Below, one piece after another: positions 1-9,487 of a DNA stretch of 64,000 nucleotides. Origin of the DNA: SAR202 cluster bacterium AC-647-N09_OGT_505m (lineage in GTDB: Bacteria > Chloroflexota > Dehalococcoidia > UBA2985); NCBI GenBank assembly GCA_009391225.1, contig VEXC01000004.1:1-64000 (forward strand). Reading direction: 5' to 3'. The notes beneath the pieces are model-generated. The model saw only the letters and a list, made by a program, of their open reading frames with translations, was not told where the DNA came from and made no database searches. Position numbers and translations under genes: made by a program. The stretch's first letter is position 1; each line of letters opens with the position of its first letter.

Positions 1-103
1 GGTTGTCATGAGCTGAATCGCATATCGTCTCAAATCCGTACTCTTCACTGTCCATCAGGGTAAGGTCTTCTAGGCGAAAATCGGTTTGGCTTGGTTCCAG
101 CAT
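1..103 (-). CDS. 5' end of an unknown gene running off the left edge
   Basis: Read on the minus strand, an ATG at 103-101 opens a frame that stays open for all 34 codons to the window edge. The residues (starting MLEPSQTDFRLEDLTLMDSE) are acidic and look like ordinary coding sequence. A purine-rich AGAAAGAAA lies upstream and could be a weak ribosome binding site. The family is not recognised from 34 residues. It could be a chance open frame, but its composition and its place at the start of a gene-poor stretch make a real gene start reasonable. Confidence 0.35.
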   Translation of the reverse strand, partial: MLEPSQTDFRLEDLTLMDSEEYGFETICDSAHDN

Positions 104-1144
104 GAAAATTGTTTCTTTCTAACACTTCACGAAATGCTAAAAATGCTAACCCGCATTGTGATTATATCAGGATTTCTCACGTCAATGGAGTTCTTAGTGA
201 TTAATATCGATGAGCAATGGCATCAATATTGTGGTCTCTCAAAGGGAGTTGCCCCACTTCATTCGAGTAGAGTGTCAGCGGAATTGGGCATTATTGAGAC
301 CTAGAATAGCTGACGAAGTTATGAGTGATAGAGACTCCTTGAGAGTGATAGATTATTCCCAACTGACATGTAGTGATACTGGCCAAGGCAGTCGAACTGG
401 CCACTCAGGCCAAGCAATGCACACAATGGACACTGAACTTCTTGGGCTGCATTCGTGCAGCGAACTGTTCGAAATACATACATGAGGAGAAGTTCCGTAC
501 GAACTTTAGGCTCGACCAGTGAGGTGATGAGGGAAAAGGAACGGAGTCTGGAGCAACGCCAACAGGGATTTGAAAAGTGGTGCTACTATGTCACCAGGCG
601 AACGTATAGCGCAAGGTGATAGTGTGCCATGGGACAGGGATATGTTGATGTGTGGTAGTGTGGTCTGGCTTGCGCAACAGTCCTTGACTTGGGGCATGTT
701 CCTGACGAGTTACAATGGTGGATGGGTCCTAACGGATGGGAATCCCATGGGGGATTAGGGATAAAGGTGGGCATTGAGATAGGTCATCAGCAGAGGCATG
801 TGCTAGGAGGTCATTAGCTTAATTATTGGCCCAACTCCAGTTAACAGTTGTTTACACAGAGATACTTCTCAGGTATAAATACCATAAGGGAAATGCAGGT
901 ACTTACATGTGGGAACGGCCTGCGGTTTGAGCCCCAAGCAAGCTGTCCAGGGTTCGATTCCAATCATCCATTCCATGGCTTGCCCAGACGCGCGTGTGCA
1001 ATTCAAAAGGAGAGCGCATTTAGAGGTTTCCGTATCTAGTTAGAGTGTGTAGCTTGCAATTGATCTTCAGTAATGGGGCTAGCATGAGACTTTCTGTACG
1101 TCGTCGTGTTGGTATGGTCTATAGATGATGAACTGGATTTTTGA
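104..1144. other. Gene-poor stretch without a supported gene
   Basis: About 1 kb with only short overlapping open frames on both strands and frequent stops. One plus-strand frame near 525-620 reads as a charged, helix-like stretch and is then broken by two stop codons, so decayed coding sequence is possible, but no family can be named. A T-arm-like GGTTCGATTCC near 950 lacks paired stems and is not a tRNA. Confidence 0.5.
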
Positions 1145-2482
1145 ATGGCCCGCATCTCACTAGTTGCAGAACGGTTAAGTCGTCAATCGAGTCGGGTCTT
1201 CTACGGATGGTGGATTGTCACCGGCGGTTTCTCTCTCCAGATGATTGTCGGGTCGTTGATGATTCACAGTTTCACTGCCTACTTCCCCATCCTGCAGACC
1301 CAATTCGGTTGGAGCCGGGCTGTTCTCTCCGGGGCGTTTGCGCTGTCGCGTGCTGAAAGCGGCATTTTGGGGCCACTGCAGGGCTGGCTAATCGATAAGT
1401 TCGGTCCTAGGATGATGGTGCGGGTCGGAATGCTGATGTTCGGTGCCGGCTTCATATTGTTTAGCCAGACCGACTCCGTTTTGGATTACTATATCACCTT
1501 TGCACTCATGGCGGCTGGCTCCAGCATCGCTGGCTTTCTGACGGTGGCAACCACAGTGGTCAACTGGTTCGAGAGACGACGTGGTGTAGCTATGGGTGTC
1601 GCCATGAGCGGTTTCGGATTCGGTGGACTGTTGGTTCCTGCAGTGGCGTGGTCACTCACATCGCTCGGTTGGAGGCCAACCTCCTTTTTCTCGGGTATCC
1701 TGATAATAGTTATTGGATTACCTATAGCTCAGATTATGCGCCAGAGGCCCGAGCAGTACGGATACCTGCCTGATGGGGCAAGCACGTCAGACCCTCACTC
1801 AGAGAAGGACTCTAACCAGAAATCCCTGAAACCTCTTGCTCTACCAGAGTCAGACGATGTCGATGGTTTCACTGCCAGAGAGGCAATTAGAACTCCTGCT
1901 TTCTGGCTCCTCGGCTTGGGGCATTCCATGGCGCTGTTTACCGTAGGTGCCGTCTCTCTGCACCTGATCCCCCATATTGTTGATAGTGTTGGTCTCTCCA
2001 TTACATCAGGGTCCAGTGCCGTGGTGGTCATGACAGTATTCAACATTCTGGGACAGTTGGGCGGTGGATTTCTGGGCGATAGGTTCAGTAAGCGGTGGTT
2101 GGCGGTTGTGGCTATGCTGGTCCACTCCGTTGCACTGTTGATTCTTGCCTATGCCACAACTCTCTTACCAGTCTATATCTTCGCTGTGCTGCATGGGACC
2201 GCATGGGGAGTGCGCGGGCCTATGATGACCACCATACGTGCTGACTATTTCGGTCGCGCCTCCTTTGCCACTATTATGGGATTGTCTTCTCTGATAGTGA
2301 TGGTGGGAATGACCAGCGGGCCTCTCATTGCCGGGTTTTTGGCCGATATCTTCGATGGCTATCGGGTGGGCTTCATTGTCATTTCGGTGATTACAGGCAT
2401 TGGGTCACTCTTCTTCGCCTTGGCCAGCCCGCCCAAACCACCACACCGCATCTCAGGTTCACAGCGTGTATACTCAGTGTAG
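1145..2482 (+). CDS. MFS transporter, monocarboxylate/oxalate-formate type
   Basis: Predicted 445-residue inner-membrane carrier of the major facilitator superfamily. The N-terminal FYGWWIVTGGF followed by FGWSRAVLSGAFAL and GWLIDKFGPR is the pattern of the monocarboxylate / OFA branch: first helix, then the conserved D-x-[FY]-G-x-R loop between helices 2 and 3. Around twelve hydrophobic segments are visible, with a hydrophilic central loop near residues 215-245. Substrate cannot be read from sequence; small organic acids are typical of this branch. It starts at an ATG with no clear Shine-Dalgarno sequence. The molybdopterin hydroxylase gene follows 144 bases downstream on the same strand, so uptake of a substrate oxidised by that enzyme is possible but is inference. 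Confidence 0.85.
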   Translation: MARISLVAERLSRQSSRVFYGWWIVTGGFSLQMIVGSLMIHSFTAYFPILQTQFGWSRAVLSGAFALSRAESGILGPLQGWLIDKFGPRMMVRVGMLMFGAGFILFSQTDSVLDYYITFALMAAGSSIAGFLTVATTVVNWFERRRGVAMGVAMSGFGFGGLLVPAVAWSLTSLGWRPTSFFSGILIIVIGLPIAQIMRQRPEQYGYLPDGASTSDPHSEKDSNQKSLKPLALPESDDVDGFTAREAIRTPAFWLLGLGHSMALFTVGAVSLHLIPHIVDSVGLSITSGSSAVVVMTVFNILGQLGGGFLGDRFSKRWLAVVAMLVHSVALLILAYATTLLPVYIFAVLHGTAWGVRGPMMTTIRADYFGRASFATIMGLSSLIVMVGMTSGPLIAGFLADIFDGYRVGFIVISVITGIGSLFFALASPPKPPHRISGSQRVYSV

Positions 2483-2626
2483 GAGCGATATGCGGTCAGG
2501 TTCCCCAGATAAGTTGGTTATCGTCTGAGAATACATATCTGGTGGACTGGGCCTCAAGTTTCTTTGGCGTTGAACATTACCTAATTAATCACCAAGCGTG
2601 CTAATGGTAGATTAGGAGTAATTGTT

Positions 2627-4897
2627 ATGGTCATTCAGGGATATAGGGTAGTGGGTACAAGACCTATACGTTACGACGGCGTTGATAAGGTGACTGGTCG
2701 TGCTCAGTACGGCGCCGATATTCAGATGCCGAGGCTCCTCTACGGCAAGGTCCTGCGCAGCCCCCATGCTCACGCCCGGATTAAATCCATCGACACCAGC
2801 AAGGCCAAAAGACACTCGAGCATCCAAGCGGTGGTAACCGCCGAAGATTTCCAACTCCGCGGTTCAAATGAGGCCTTGGAGTCAGCCGAGTTGACAATGT
2901 CCTTGAAAAGTCTAAGGGATAACATACTGGCTAGCGACAAGGTTCTTTATAGGGGACAGCCGGTGGCTGCTGTGGCCGCTGCAAACCCTCACGATGCCGA
3001 AGAAGCCCTTAAACTGATTGAAGTCGAGTATGAGGTTCTATCGCCGGTGCTTACAGCGCCCGATGGAATGAAGGAGAATGCTCCGTTGTTGCATAACAGC
3101 CTGAAGACCGATGACGTTGGCAATAGGATCGACAAGGTGAGTAACGTAGCCAGCCATTTACAACATAGACTGGGTAACATAGAGAAGGGGTTTCAAGACG
3201 CTGACTTGGTCATCGAGAGGGAGTTCAACACTAAGACAGTTCACCAGGGTTACATAGAACCACATAACGCAACTGCCTACTGGAACATGGACGGCCGAGT
3301 GACCATCTGGTGCAGCACTCAGGGTCCGTTCGAAGTCAGGGATGCATCGGCCCAAGCATTGGGGCTTAATGTCTCGGATATCAGGGTTATACCGATGGAA
3401 ATTGGCGGCGGCTTCGGTGGCAAATTTGAGCCTTATGGCGACCCTGTTGCGGCATTGCTATCCAGAAAATCGGGTCACCCGGTTAAGATAGTAATGACCA
3501 GAGCCGAGGATTTGGAGAGCACTGGCCCTACGCCGGGTTCTTATATCAAGGTAAAGATGGGGGCGACCAAGGATGGCAAAATTATTGCAGCCCAGGCCTA
3601 CTTGGCCTACGAGGCCGGAGCTTATCCAGGATCGCCCGTGGACGCTGGTGCAATTTGCGTGTTTGGCTCGTACGATATACCAAACGTTCTAATAGACGGT
3701 TTCGACGTTGTGGTCAATAAGCCCAAGACCGCGGCGTACAGAGCGCCAGGAGCCACCAATGCCGCCTTCGCCTCAGAGACGGTGATTGACGAGTTGGCAG
3801 AGAAACTGGGACTGGATTCATTGGATCTCCGATTGCTCAATGTCGCGCGTGAGGGCACGCGTCGCGCGGATGGCCCGGCATACCCTCGCATTGGCTGTGA
3901 AGAAGTCATGGAGGCCATCAAGGAACATCCCCACTACAGAACTCCGCTGGGTGGGGGCAATAGAGGTAGGGGTATCGCCTTGGCCTATTGGATGAACGGA
4001 GGAGGGCTTTCGTCCTGCACGATTAAGGTGAACGCCGACGGCACTGTCAACTTGAACGAAGGTTCGCCAGATATTGGTGGTACGAGGACATCAGTGGCTA
4101 TGCAAGCCGCAGAGGTACTGGGAATTCCAGGTGAGGACGTGATTCCCGCCGTGATGGACACGGATTCTATAGGCTACACCAGTGGGACTGGAGGGAGCAG
4201 TGTCACGTTTAAGACTGGCAAGTCCGCCTACGACGCGGCTGAGGATGTGAAGCGTCAGATGGTCGAGCGCGCCGCCAGGATCTGGGACGTTGAGCACGAG
4301 GCGGTGGATTTTGAAGGTGGTATATTGAGAAGTAAGTCGCATCCGGAGCTAACTATGACGTTTAAGGAGTTGGCCAAACGACTGGATGATCTCGGAGGGC
4401 CAGTAGTTGGCTCGGCAACGACCGATGGAGGAGGGGCAGGAGGCACATTCGCTGGCTGCATAGTTGACGTTGAGGTAGATCCTGAGACGGGGAAGGTGGA
4501 CATACTGAGGTTCACTATGGTACAGGACGCTGGCAAGGCCATCCATCCCAGCTATGTGGAAGGACAGATGCAGGGAGGAAGTGTTCAGGGAATAGGCTGG
4601 GCTCTGAATGAGGAGTATTGCATGAGCGAAAATGGGCAGATGATGAACAGCAGCTTGCTGGACTACCGTATGCCAACCAGTTTGGACCTGCCCATGATAG
4701 ATACTGTCATTGTAGAAGTCCCCAATCCCAGGCATCCCTTTGGGGTACGGGGTGTTGGCGAAGTTTCTATTGTGACGCCTCCAGCTGCCATAGCCAATGC
4801 CATCTACAGGGCTATTGGCGTGCGCATGGATAAACTGCCCATGAATCCCGGCGCAGTGATGGAGTCTATCTGGGAGCAGATGAGACCGAGCGAATGA
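2627..4897 (+). CDS. Molybdopterin-dependent hydroxylase large subunit (xanthine dehydrogenase / CO dehydrogenase family)
   Basis: 756-residue molybdenum cofactor-binding subunit of the xanthine oxidase family. The N-terminal alpha/beta hammerhead domain (about residues 15-130, with RYDGVDKVTGRAQYGADI) precedes the cofactor-binding part, which carries GGGFGGK at residues 260-266, the arginine motif YRAPGATNAAFASE, and near the C-terminus RGVGE, where the glutamate is the usual catalytic base. These proteins normally work with a 2Fe-2S and an FAD subunit to hydroxylate aldehydes, purines or aromatic acids. Neither partner gene is present next to it; it is flanked by a transporter and a peptidase. 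The substrate is unknown. A second paralogue lies at 38131-40464. The M42 peptidase gene begins 33 bases after the stop, so co-transcription is likely. Confidence 0.9.
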   Translation: MVIQGYRVVGTRPIRYDGVDKVTGRAQYGADIQMPRLLYGKVLRSPHAHARIKSIDTSKAKRHSSIQAVVTAEDFQLRGSNEALESAELTMSLKSLRDNILASDKVLYRGQPVAAVAAANPHDAEEALKLIEVEYEVLSPVLTAPDGMKENAPLLHNSLKTDDVGNRIDKVSNVASHLQHRLGNIEKGFQDADLVIEREFNTKTVHQGYIEPHNATAYWNMDGRVTIWCSTQGPFEVRDASAQALGLNVSDIRVIPMEIGGGFGGKFEPYGDPVAALLSRKSGHPVKIVMTRAEDLESTGPTPGSYIKVKMGATKDGKIIAAQAYLAYEAGAYPGSPVDAGAICVFGSYDIPNVLIDGFDVVVNKPKTAAYRAPGATNAAFASETVIDELAEKLGLDSLDLRLLNVAREGTRRADGPAYPRIGCEEVMEAIKEHPHYRTPLGGGNRGRGIALAYWMNGGGLSSCTIKVNADGTVNLNEGSPDIGGTRTSVAMQAAEVLGIPGEDVIPAVMDTDSIGYTSGTGGSSVTFKTGKSAYDAAEDVKRQMVERAARIWDVEHEAVDFEGGILRSKSHPELTMTFKELAKRLDDLGGPVVGSATTDGGGAGGTFAGCIVDVEVDPETGKVDILRFTMVQDAGKAIHPSYVEGQMQGGSVQGIGWALNEEYCMSENGQMMNSSLLDYRMPTSLDLPMIDTVIVEVPNPRHPFGVRGVGEVSIVTPPAAIANAIYRAIGVRMDKLPMNPGAVMESIWEQMRPSE

Positions 4898-4930
4898 GAT
4901 TCAGGTATCTTAGTCTATGGAGGGGAATGC

Positions 4931-6046
4931 GTGACTACGGAGGATTTGAGGCCACTTTCACTGGAGCTACTAGGTAAGCTAGCGGAGCGTCCTGCCGTTT
5001 CCTTCTACGAAGATGGCGTAGCTGAGTACATCTGCGAATACCTGGGACATCTGGGGGTATCGGTCCAGGGGGACGCTTATGGAAACTTGATAGTGCACTG
5101 CGCTGGTGATGACCCTGGGCTTCCAGCAATCGCCTTTATGGCGCACATGGACCATCCCGGCTTCGAGGCTTTCCAGGTAGACGGCAAGGCCGTGGTGGCC
5201 CGTGCACTGGGAGGTGTGCCGCCATCCTGCTTTTCCGAGAGAATCCCTGTCCAGATAGTAGCACCTGACGGTCAAATGTTCAGCGCTGAGACTGGCGGAA
5301 GATATGGCCCGGAATCTGAGCGAACGGTCTCCCTGTATCTGAAGGACGAGCACTCACTTGAACTACCCTGTGCGGTAGTCTTTGACCTACCAAAGTTCTC
5401 CTTTGACGGCGAGTTGGTGCATATGAGGGCACTGGACGACCTGGGAGGATGTGCAAGCATGCTTGTGGCCCTGACTAAATTGGCCTCTCAACATACGCCG
5501 GGGGACATCTACTTCGTCTTCACTCGGGCCGAAGAGGTTGGATTGGTGGGAGCGCGTCTTCTCGCGCAAGAAGGAAGACTTCCTATGAACACGCTGGTGG
5601 TGTCCGTGGAAACAAGCCGAAACTTGCCGGGAGCCATTCTTGGGGAGGGACCCGTCATCCGAGTTGGGGATGCCAGCTTCACCTTTGATGCGGAGGCTGA
5701 GGGAGTGCTAATCAGCGCCAGAGAGCAACTGAGAGAGCGAAACCCGGGATTTAAGGTGCAGCGTCAGCTTATGAGTGGCGGTACTTGCGAGGCCAGTGGC
5801 TTTGCCGTCTACGGCTACCATGTCACAGGGATTGCTCTTCCACTGGGCAACTATCATAATGCCGGCCCAGAGGGGAGTGTGGAAACAGAATATATTTGCC
5901 TGGACGATTTCCTGGCCGCGGTGGATCTGGTGGTAGAAGCGGCCCACAGCGTGGACAAGCGGAGGGAGGGGCCAGCGTGGCGACGCCTACGGGAGATTCC
6001 AGAAGGTTACAGAACCAGGTTGATGGAGACGGCCCAGACAAGGTGA
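4931..6046 (+). CDS. M42-type (M20/M28 clan) metallopeptidase
   Basis: 371-residue zinc aminopeptidase-like protein. The two-metal site can be followed: HMD at residues 72-74, ALDD at 167-170, EE at 201-202 in TRAEEVGLVGA, E227 in SVETS and H309 in NYHNAGPEG. This order fits the M42 glutamyl aminopeptidase / endoglucanase-like family of clan MH, with the PA-like insertion between the first and second ligands. It probably trims peptides in the cytoplasm, as there is no signal peptide. The start is GTG, chosen because GGAGGGG lies 5-12 bases upstream and no in-frame ATG fits better. It follows the molybdopterin hydroxylase gene by 33 bases. Assignment to M42 rather than M20 rests on the DD and EEVGL motifs. 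Confidence 0.8.
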   Translation: MTTEDLRPLSLELLGKLAERPAVSFYEDGVAEYICEYLGHLGVSVQGDAYGNLIVHCAGDDPGLPAIAFMAHMDHPGFEAFQVDGKAVVARALGGVPPSCFSERIPVQIVAPDGQMFSAETGGRYGPESERTVSLYLKDEHSLELPCAVVFDLPKFSFDGELVHMRALDDLGGCASMLVALTKLASQHTPGDIYFVFTRAEEVGLVGARLLAQEGRLPMNTLVVSVETSRNLPGAILGEGPVIRVGDASFTFDAEAEGVLISAREQLRERNPGFKVQRQLMSGGTCEASGFAVYGYHVTGIALPLGNYHNAGPEGSVETEYICLDDFLAAVDLVVEAAHSVDKRREGPAWRRLREIPEGYRTRLMETAQTR

Positions 6047-6276
6047 AACAGGTTTGGCTTATTCACCTCAGCTAGAGCCTGTGCTTGGATCACAATGTTG
6101 TGGCCTACTGCATGCGTCCCTTAAGGCCTGTTGAAGTTAGGATGAAAAGTGACGGAATCCAGGAGTGCATTCAACGTTCGCTAGGTGGAAAATGCCAGGA
6201 ATGCAAATCGATAATCTCTGAGCGCTCGCTCAACTGATACTGGGTGCTTGCTTGATAATCGCAGAGGAGAGTCCTT

Positions 6277-6822
6277 ATGCCTAGAGTGCCATTAATTACC
6301 AAAGAAGATCTACCACAAGACAAACACGGCCTGTATGATCAGATGGCTGCATATCGAGGACATGTGGCAGAACCTTTCGCTGCCCTTCTCAACAGCCCTG
6401 ATGTGGCATCTAGCGTAGCCATGGTTGGGGAACAACTCCGTTATGTATCTCCATCAATCTCATCAGAGGTTAGGGAAATTATTACACTAACTACGGCGAA
6501 AGTCTTGAAATGCCAGTATATATGGACTCATCATTGTTACTCAGCTAAGCAAGTAGGCGTAAGGGACGAAGTAGTGGAAGTGATAAGGAAAGGTGGTCCC
6601 CCACGTGGACTGCTACCTAAGGAAAGTGTATTCATTCAGTTTACTCAAGAACTCCTAGATGATAAGCAAGTAAGAGATGCAACTTACGGAGCTGTCGAGC
6701 ACTTGCTAGGGCGACAGGCGGTAGTCGATTTGATTGTCACAATTGGTTACTACACTATGTTGTGTTTAGCCATCAACGCTCTACATGTGAACCTAGAAGA
6801 GGGTGTAGTTCCTAATCTCTAG
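6277..6822 (+). CDS. Carboxymuconolactone decarboxylase family protein
   Basis: 181-residue all-helical protein of the CMD / AhpD-like superfamily. The diagnostic segment runs from the conserved EVREIITLTTAKVL to CQYIWTHH (Cys79, His85-His86), the site used in this family for decarboxylation or thiol redox chemistry. Only one cysteine of the AhpD CxxC pair is present, so a peroxidase-like role is unlikely; this single-Cys version is typical of the many uncharacterised CMD proteins of environmental bacteria. An ATG start is preceded by GCAGAGGAGAG, a good ribosome binding site. About 230 bases separate it from the upstream peptidase, so it may have its own promoter. Substrate is unknown. Confidence 0.85.
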   Translation: MPRVPLITKEDLPQDKHGLYDQMAAYRGHVAEPFAALLNSPDVASSVAMVGEQLRYVSPSISSEVREIITLTTAKVLKCQYIWTHHCYSAKQVGVRDEVVEVIRKGGPPRGLLPKESVFIQFTQELLDDKQVRDATYGAVEHLLGRQAVVDLIVTIGYYTMLCLAINALHVNLEEGVVPNL

Positions 6823-7478
6823 GCCACGACAGCCGTTGATGCCAAAGAGCGGTCCTTATACACTGATTCGCATGGAGACAAAAGGGATCTAGACTCACAA
6901 GCAAATTGTCTTGGGTTCGACATTAGACACCATCTCCAATAATTCAGCTAGGGGTTTAGGCCTACAGAGTGTTCCAAGGGTCTAAGTTTGTCAGCTACTT
7001 CACTAGCGTTTGCACCGATTCACTCCAACGCTGGATTGGCGCTAGTCGAAGGAGTAGTGATTCTACTAAGCTATCTTCAAAACGGAGTGCCGCTTCCTAT
7101 TGGAAACCCGAAGAGTTACTGCAACGGGCTGAGCGAAAGGAGTGGATTATATCCTTAAGGTTTAATCAGCCCTACGAGCAGGCCGTTGACTGGGTATACC
7201 CGCAGCAATCTCTATGGCACCAGCGGTCATTTCCCTACTGATTGAACCCTCTTTCCAATCTCTGGAGTGAAACAATGGTCAATCAACTTTGCTCAAGTGT
7301 TTGCTTCATTAAATGACATGTCACTACTCCCGCGCACTATATAACCCTAACAACGATAACCCGTCAGAGGGTTGCCATACCATAGGCGCAGCTTCATAAT
7401 CCTAGCTTTCAGTTTTGTGCCTTGGAGACACTCTAATTATTTGCCATGCGGCACAATGATTCTGATAAAGTTCAGACC
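6823..7478. other. Intergenic stretch, no supported gene
   Basis: 656 bases between the CMD gene and the convergent Tag-like gene. An open frame of 90 codons at 6969-7241 has unusual composition and matches nothing recognisable; the overlapping frame from about 6958 to 7160 is open without a start and looks somewhat more protein-like, so decayed coding sequence cannot be excluded. A small hairpin AACCC-GTCAGA-GGGTT lies at about 7352-7370, downstream of the minus-strand gene. Confidence 0.4.
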
Positions 7479-7985
7479 TTACGGCCGATACTTGTTTCCT
7501 TCCTCAGTAGTAATGCGGCCAGACGCCATTAGCCACATGCGTGAAACCTCCGGGCCCATGAACTTGAAGGTCCTTCTCAGTGTTTTCTGGAGGGCTGGGT
7601 ATTCTGTGCCCTCCAAAAAACTGTAAAACCAGTTGCAGAAGCCGCCGTGCTCAGCCTGGATGGCCAAGATGGCACGGGCGTTCTCGATTGTGGCCTGAAT
7701 TTTCAGCCGGTTACGGATTATGCCCGGGTCGTTTAGGAGTACTTCTACGTCAGAAGCCCCCAAACTGGCTACGGTTTTGATGCTCCAGTTTCCAAACGCC
7801 AAGCGAAACCCGTCCCGCTTGTTGAGAATCATCCGCCAGCTAAGGCCAGCCTGGAATACCTGCAGGCTCATGACTTCAAACAGAGCGTCGTCGTACACGA
7901 TCTGCTTTCCCCAGATAGTATTGGAGTACCAGTACTGGAGATGGTCTTCTTCTGTCAGCAAGTGATGGTAGTTCTCAGTCGGCAT
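7479..7985 (-). CDS. DNA-3-methyladenine glycosylase I-like protein
   Basis: 168-residue protein of the Tag family, which excises N3-methyladenine from DNA. The core is clear: TIWGKQIVYDDALFEV followed by FQAGLSWRMILNKRDGFRLAF, including the glutamate of LFE and the aromatic pocket, then GIIRNRLKIQATIENA of the helix-hairpin-helix region and FKFMGPEVSRMW near the end. Unlike Escherichia coli Tag, the N-terminal cysteine (normally within CGW) and the C-terminal HxxxC are missing because the protein stops early, so the zinc snap is absent. It may be a metal-free relative or a slightly truncated enzyme. Monocistronic, minus strand. Confidence 0.8.
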   Translation of the reverse strand: MPTENYHHLLTEEDHLQYWYSNTIWGKQIVYDDALFEVMSLQVFQAGLSWRMILNKRDGFRLAFGNWSIKTVASLGASDVEVLLNDPGIIRNRLKIQATIENARAILAIQAEHGGFCNWFYSFLEGTEYPALQKTLRRTFKFMGPEVSRMWLMASGRITTEEGNKYRP

Positions 7986-8036
7986 ACGCTCGAGTCTCTA
8001 TATAGCGTGTAGAACCGATTTGACAATGTTTTCATG

Positions 8037-8279
8037 TTAGTCCACATGGTAATGGCTGTTACCTCTAAGTAGGTGCGTGATGTGCCTTTCCTGTTGGTGC
8101 CCATTGGCAAGAAAGAACCCATCTGGCATAGTGTTGTGGCCTTTTCCGTGCCTATATTGATAGTAGGCGATAGCGGACTCGAACTGTTGACACCTTTCGT
8201 GTAAATCTAGGAATCTGTTGTCTCCACGACTAAACCAGTGTGTCTCACTAAAAGCATCTATAGGCTGGACTTGTACCAT
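8037..8279 (-). pseudogene. Possible transposase/integrase C-terminal remnant
   Basis: An 80-codon minus-strand frame contains ESAIAYYQYRHGKGHNTMPD, which resembles the end of DDE integrase-type transposases, where a helix leads to YY-x-Y-R-P-H-x-G and then TP-x-x-F. The typical proline-histidine pair is not intact and the catalytic DDE region is not found upstream. No terminal inverted repeats were found. If real it is a decayed insertion sequence tail; it could also be a short unknown gene or a chance frame. Confidence 0.25.
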
Positions 8280-8472
8280 CGTGTAAACAATTGTTAGTCG
8301 GCGCTGGCTAATTACCTTTCAACAGTCGCTTCTTTTGGGGACATGTCTCAATCCCCATCGTCGTACTTTCCCCCCAAGGGACTCCTAGCTCGACCTAACG
8401 GGACTATTGTACTTCCGAAGTGAATTGTTTCGTGGTGCTGGTGTTCCCTAATCGATTTGTCGCTGTCACCAG

Positions 8473-9225
8473 TCATCTATGCTCTCTGACTGGGAATGCT
8501 CCATTCAGGTTGGCCCCGCTCAGGTTGGCTCCATTCAGGTTGGCCCCGCTCAGGTTGGCTTCCCTCAAATCAGCCCCAGTAAGGTTTACGTCTGTCAAGT
8601 TCGCATTGACCATGTAGGCCCCACGTAAATCGCTCGCCCCTGAAAATCCCCCACTGCTCAAGTTCGCCGAACTCAGGTTAGCGCTACCCAAGTCAGCTCC
8701 ATTCAAGTTGGCCCCACGCAGTGAGGCTCCCGTGAGGTTAGCATTGCTCAGGTCTGCCAATGCCAGGTTGGTACGGTCCAGTGCTGCCATAGTCAGGTTG
8801 GCCAAGCGTAGGTTGGCCCCGCTAAGGTTAGCCATGCCTAGGGTTACCCTCATGAGCTTTGCCTGATACAGGTTGGCCCCGCTAAAGTCTGCCATGATTA
8901 GGTCGGCCCCGCTTAGGTCAGCCTCCGCTAGGTCGGCCCACATAAGCCTTGCCATGTACAGGTTGGCCTCACGTAGGTTTGCAAGGCCTAGGGAGGCACC
9001 ACTCAAGATAGCCCCCATGAGTCTTGCCCGATATAGGCTGGCTCGCCTAAGGTCAGCCATTCCAAAGTCGGCCCCTCTCAGGTCTGCATTGGCCAGATTG
9101 GCGCAATCCAACCTGGCCGCCCTGAAGTTGGCACCGCTGAGGTCGAGGAAAGAGAGATTTTCCCCAGGCAAGCCCTCTTTCACCCTAATCCTGTCTATCA
9201 CTTCTTCTGCAGTTAACCTTGCCAT
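8473..9225 (-). CDS. Pentapeptide-repeat protein
   Basis: About 250 residues made almost entirely of tandem A(D/N)Lxx pentapeptide repeats from residue 25 to the end (for example ANLANADLRGADFG), a right-handed quadrilateral beta-helix. The short N-terminal part MARLTAEEVIDRIRVKEG resembles the leader of other cytoplasmic pentapeptide proteins. Function is not predictable; a few members bind DNA gyrase, most are unassigned. The ATG at 9225 was chosen because AGGA lies 7 bases before it; a GTG 33 bases further upstream (9258) is in frame without a clear ribosome site. The repeat coding gives near-identical 15-base DNA units (around 8505-8570), prone to slippage. Confidence 0.85.
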   Translation of the reverse strand: MARLTAEEVIDRIRVKEGLPGENLSFLDLSGANFRAARLDCANLANADLRGADFGMADLRRASLYRARLMGAILSGASLGLANLREANLYMARLMWADLAEADLSGADLIMADFSGANLYQAKLMRVTLGMANLSGANLRLANLTMAALDRTNLALADLSNANLTGASLRGANLNGADLGSANLSSANLSSGGFSGASDLRGAYMVNANLTDVNLTGADLREANLSGANLNGANLSGANLNGAFPVREHR

Positions 9226-9487
9226 CCCAGATTCCTGTTTTCTGCGTAGCCTGCTCACTGAAGCGTTTGTTCTTTCTTATAGATGTGGCAATGATGGTAC
9301 TGCTCCTGCCGCCTCTTCGTAAGATGTCCATAAAACCCTCCCACAATGATAACTCGTCAGGGTTATGCCACGAGCTAGTGTGGGGGTAGACTTGGTCCCG
9401 GTAGTTGTACGTAAGCTACTGAAGCTTGAAACGCTGTTGTTAAGTGCTGTGAGGGATTTGGTTTGCCGTCACTCCTCCAGAGACATC

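Noticed and set aside
900..990. tRNA-like segment with GGTTCGATTCC and a Leu-like centre
   Set aside because: T-stem and acceptor stem do not pair; no cloverleaf can be drawn.
4255..4735. Overlapping minus-strand frames within the molybdopterin hydroxylase gene
   Set aside because: Antisense shadows of a well-conserved gene.
6969..7241. 90-codon plus-strand open frame
   Set aside because: Ser/Arg/Trp-rich random-like composition, no ribosome site and no family.
8500..9150. Regular repeats that could suggest a CRISPR or satellite array
   Set aside because: The periodicity is 15 bases and entirely explained by pentapeptide coding.
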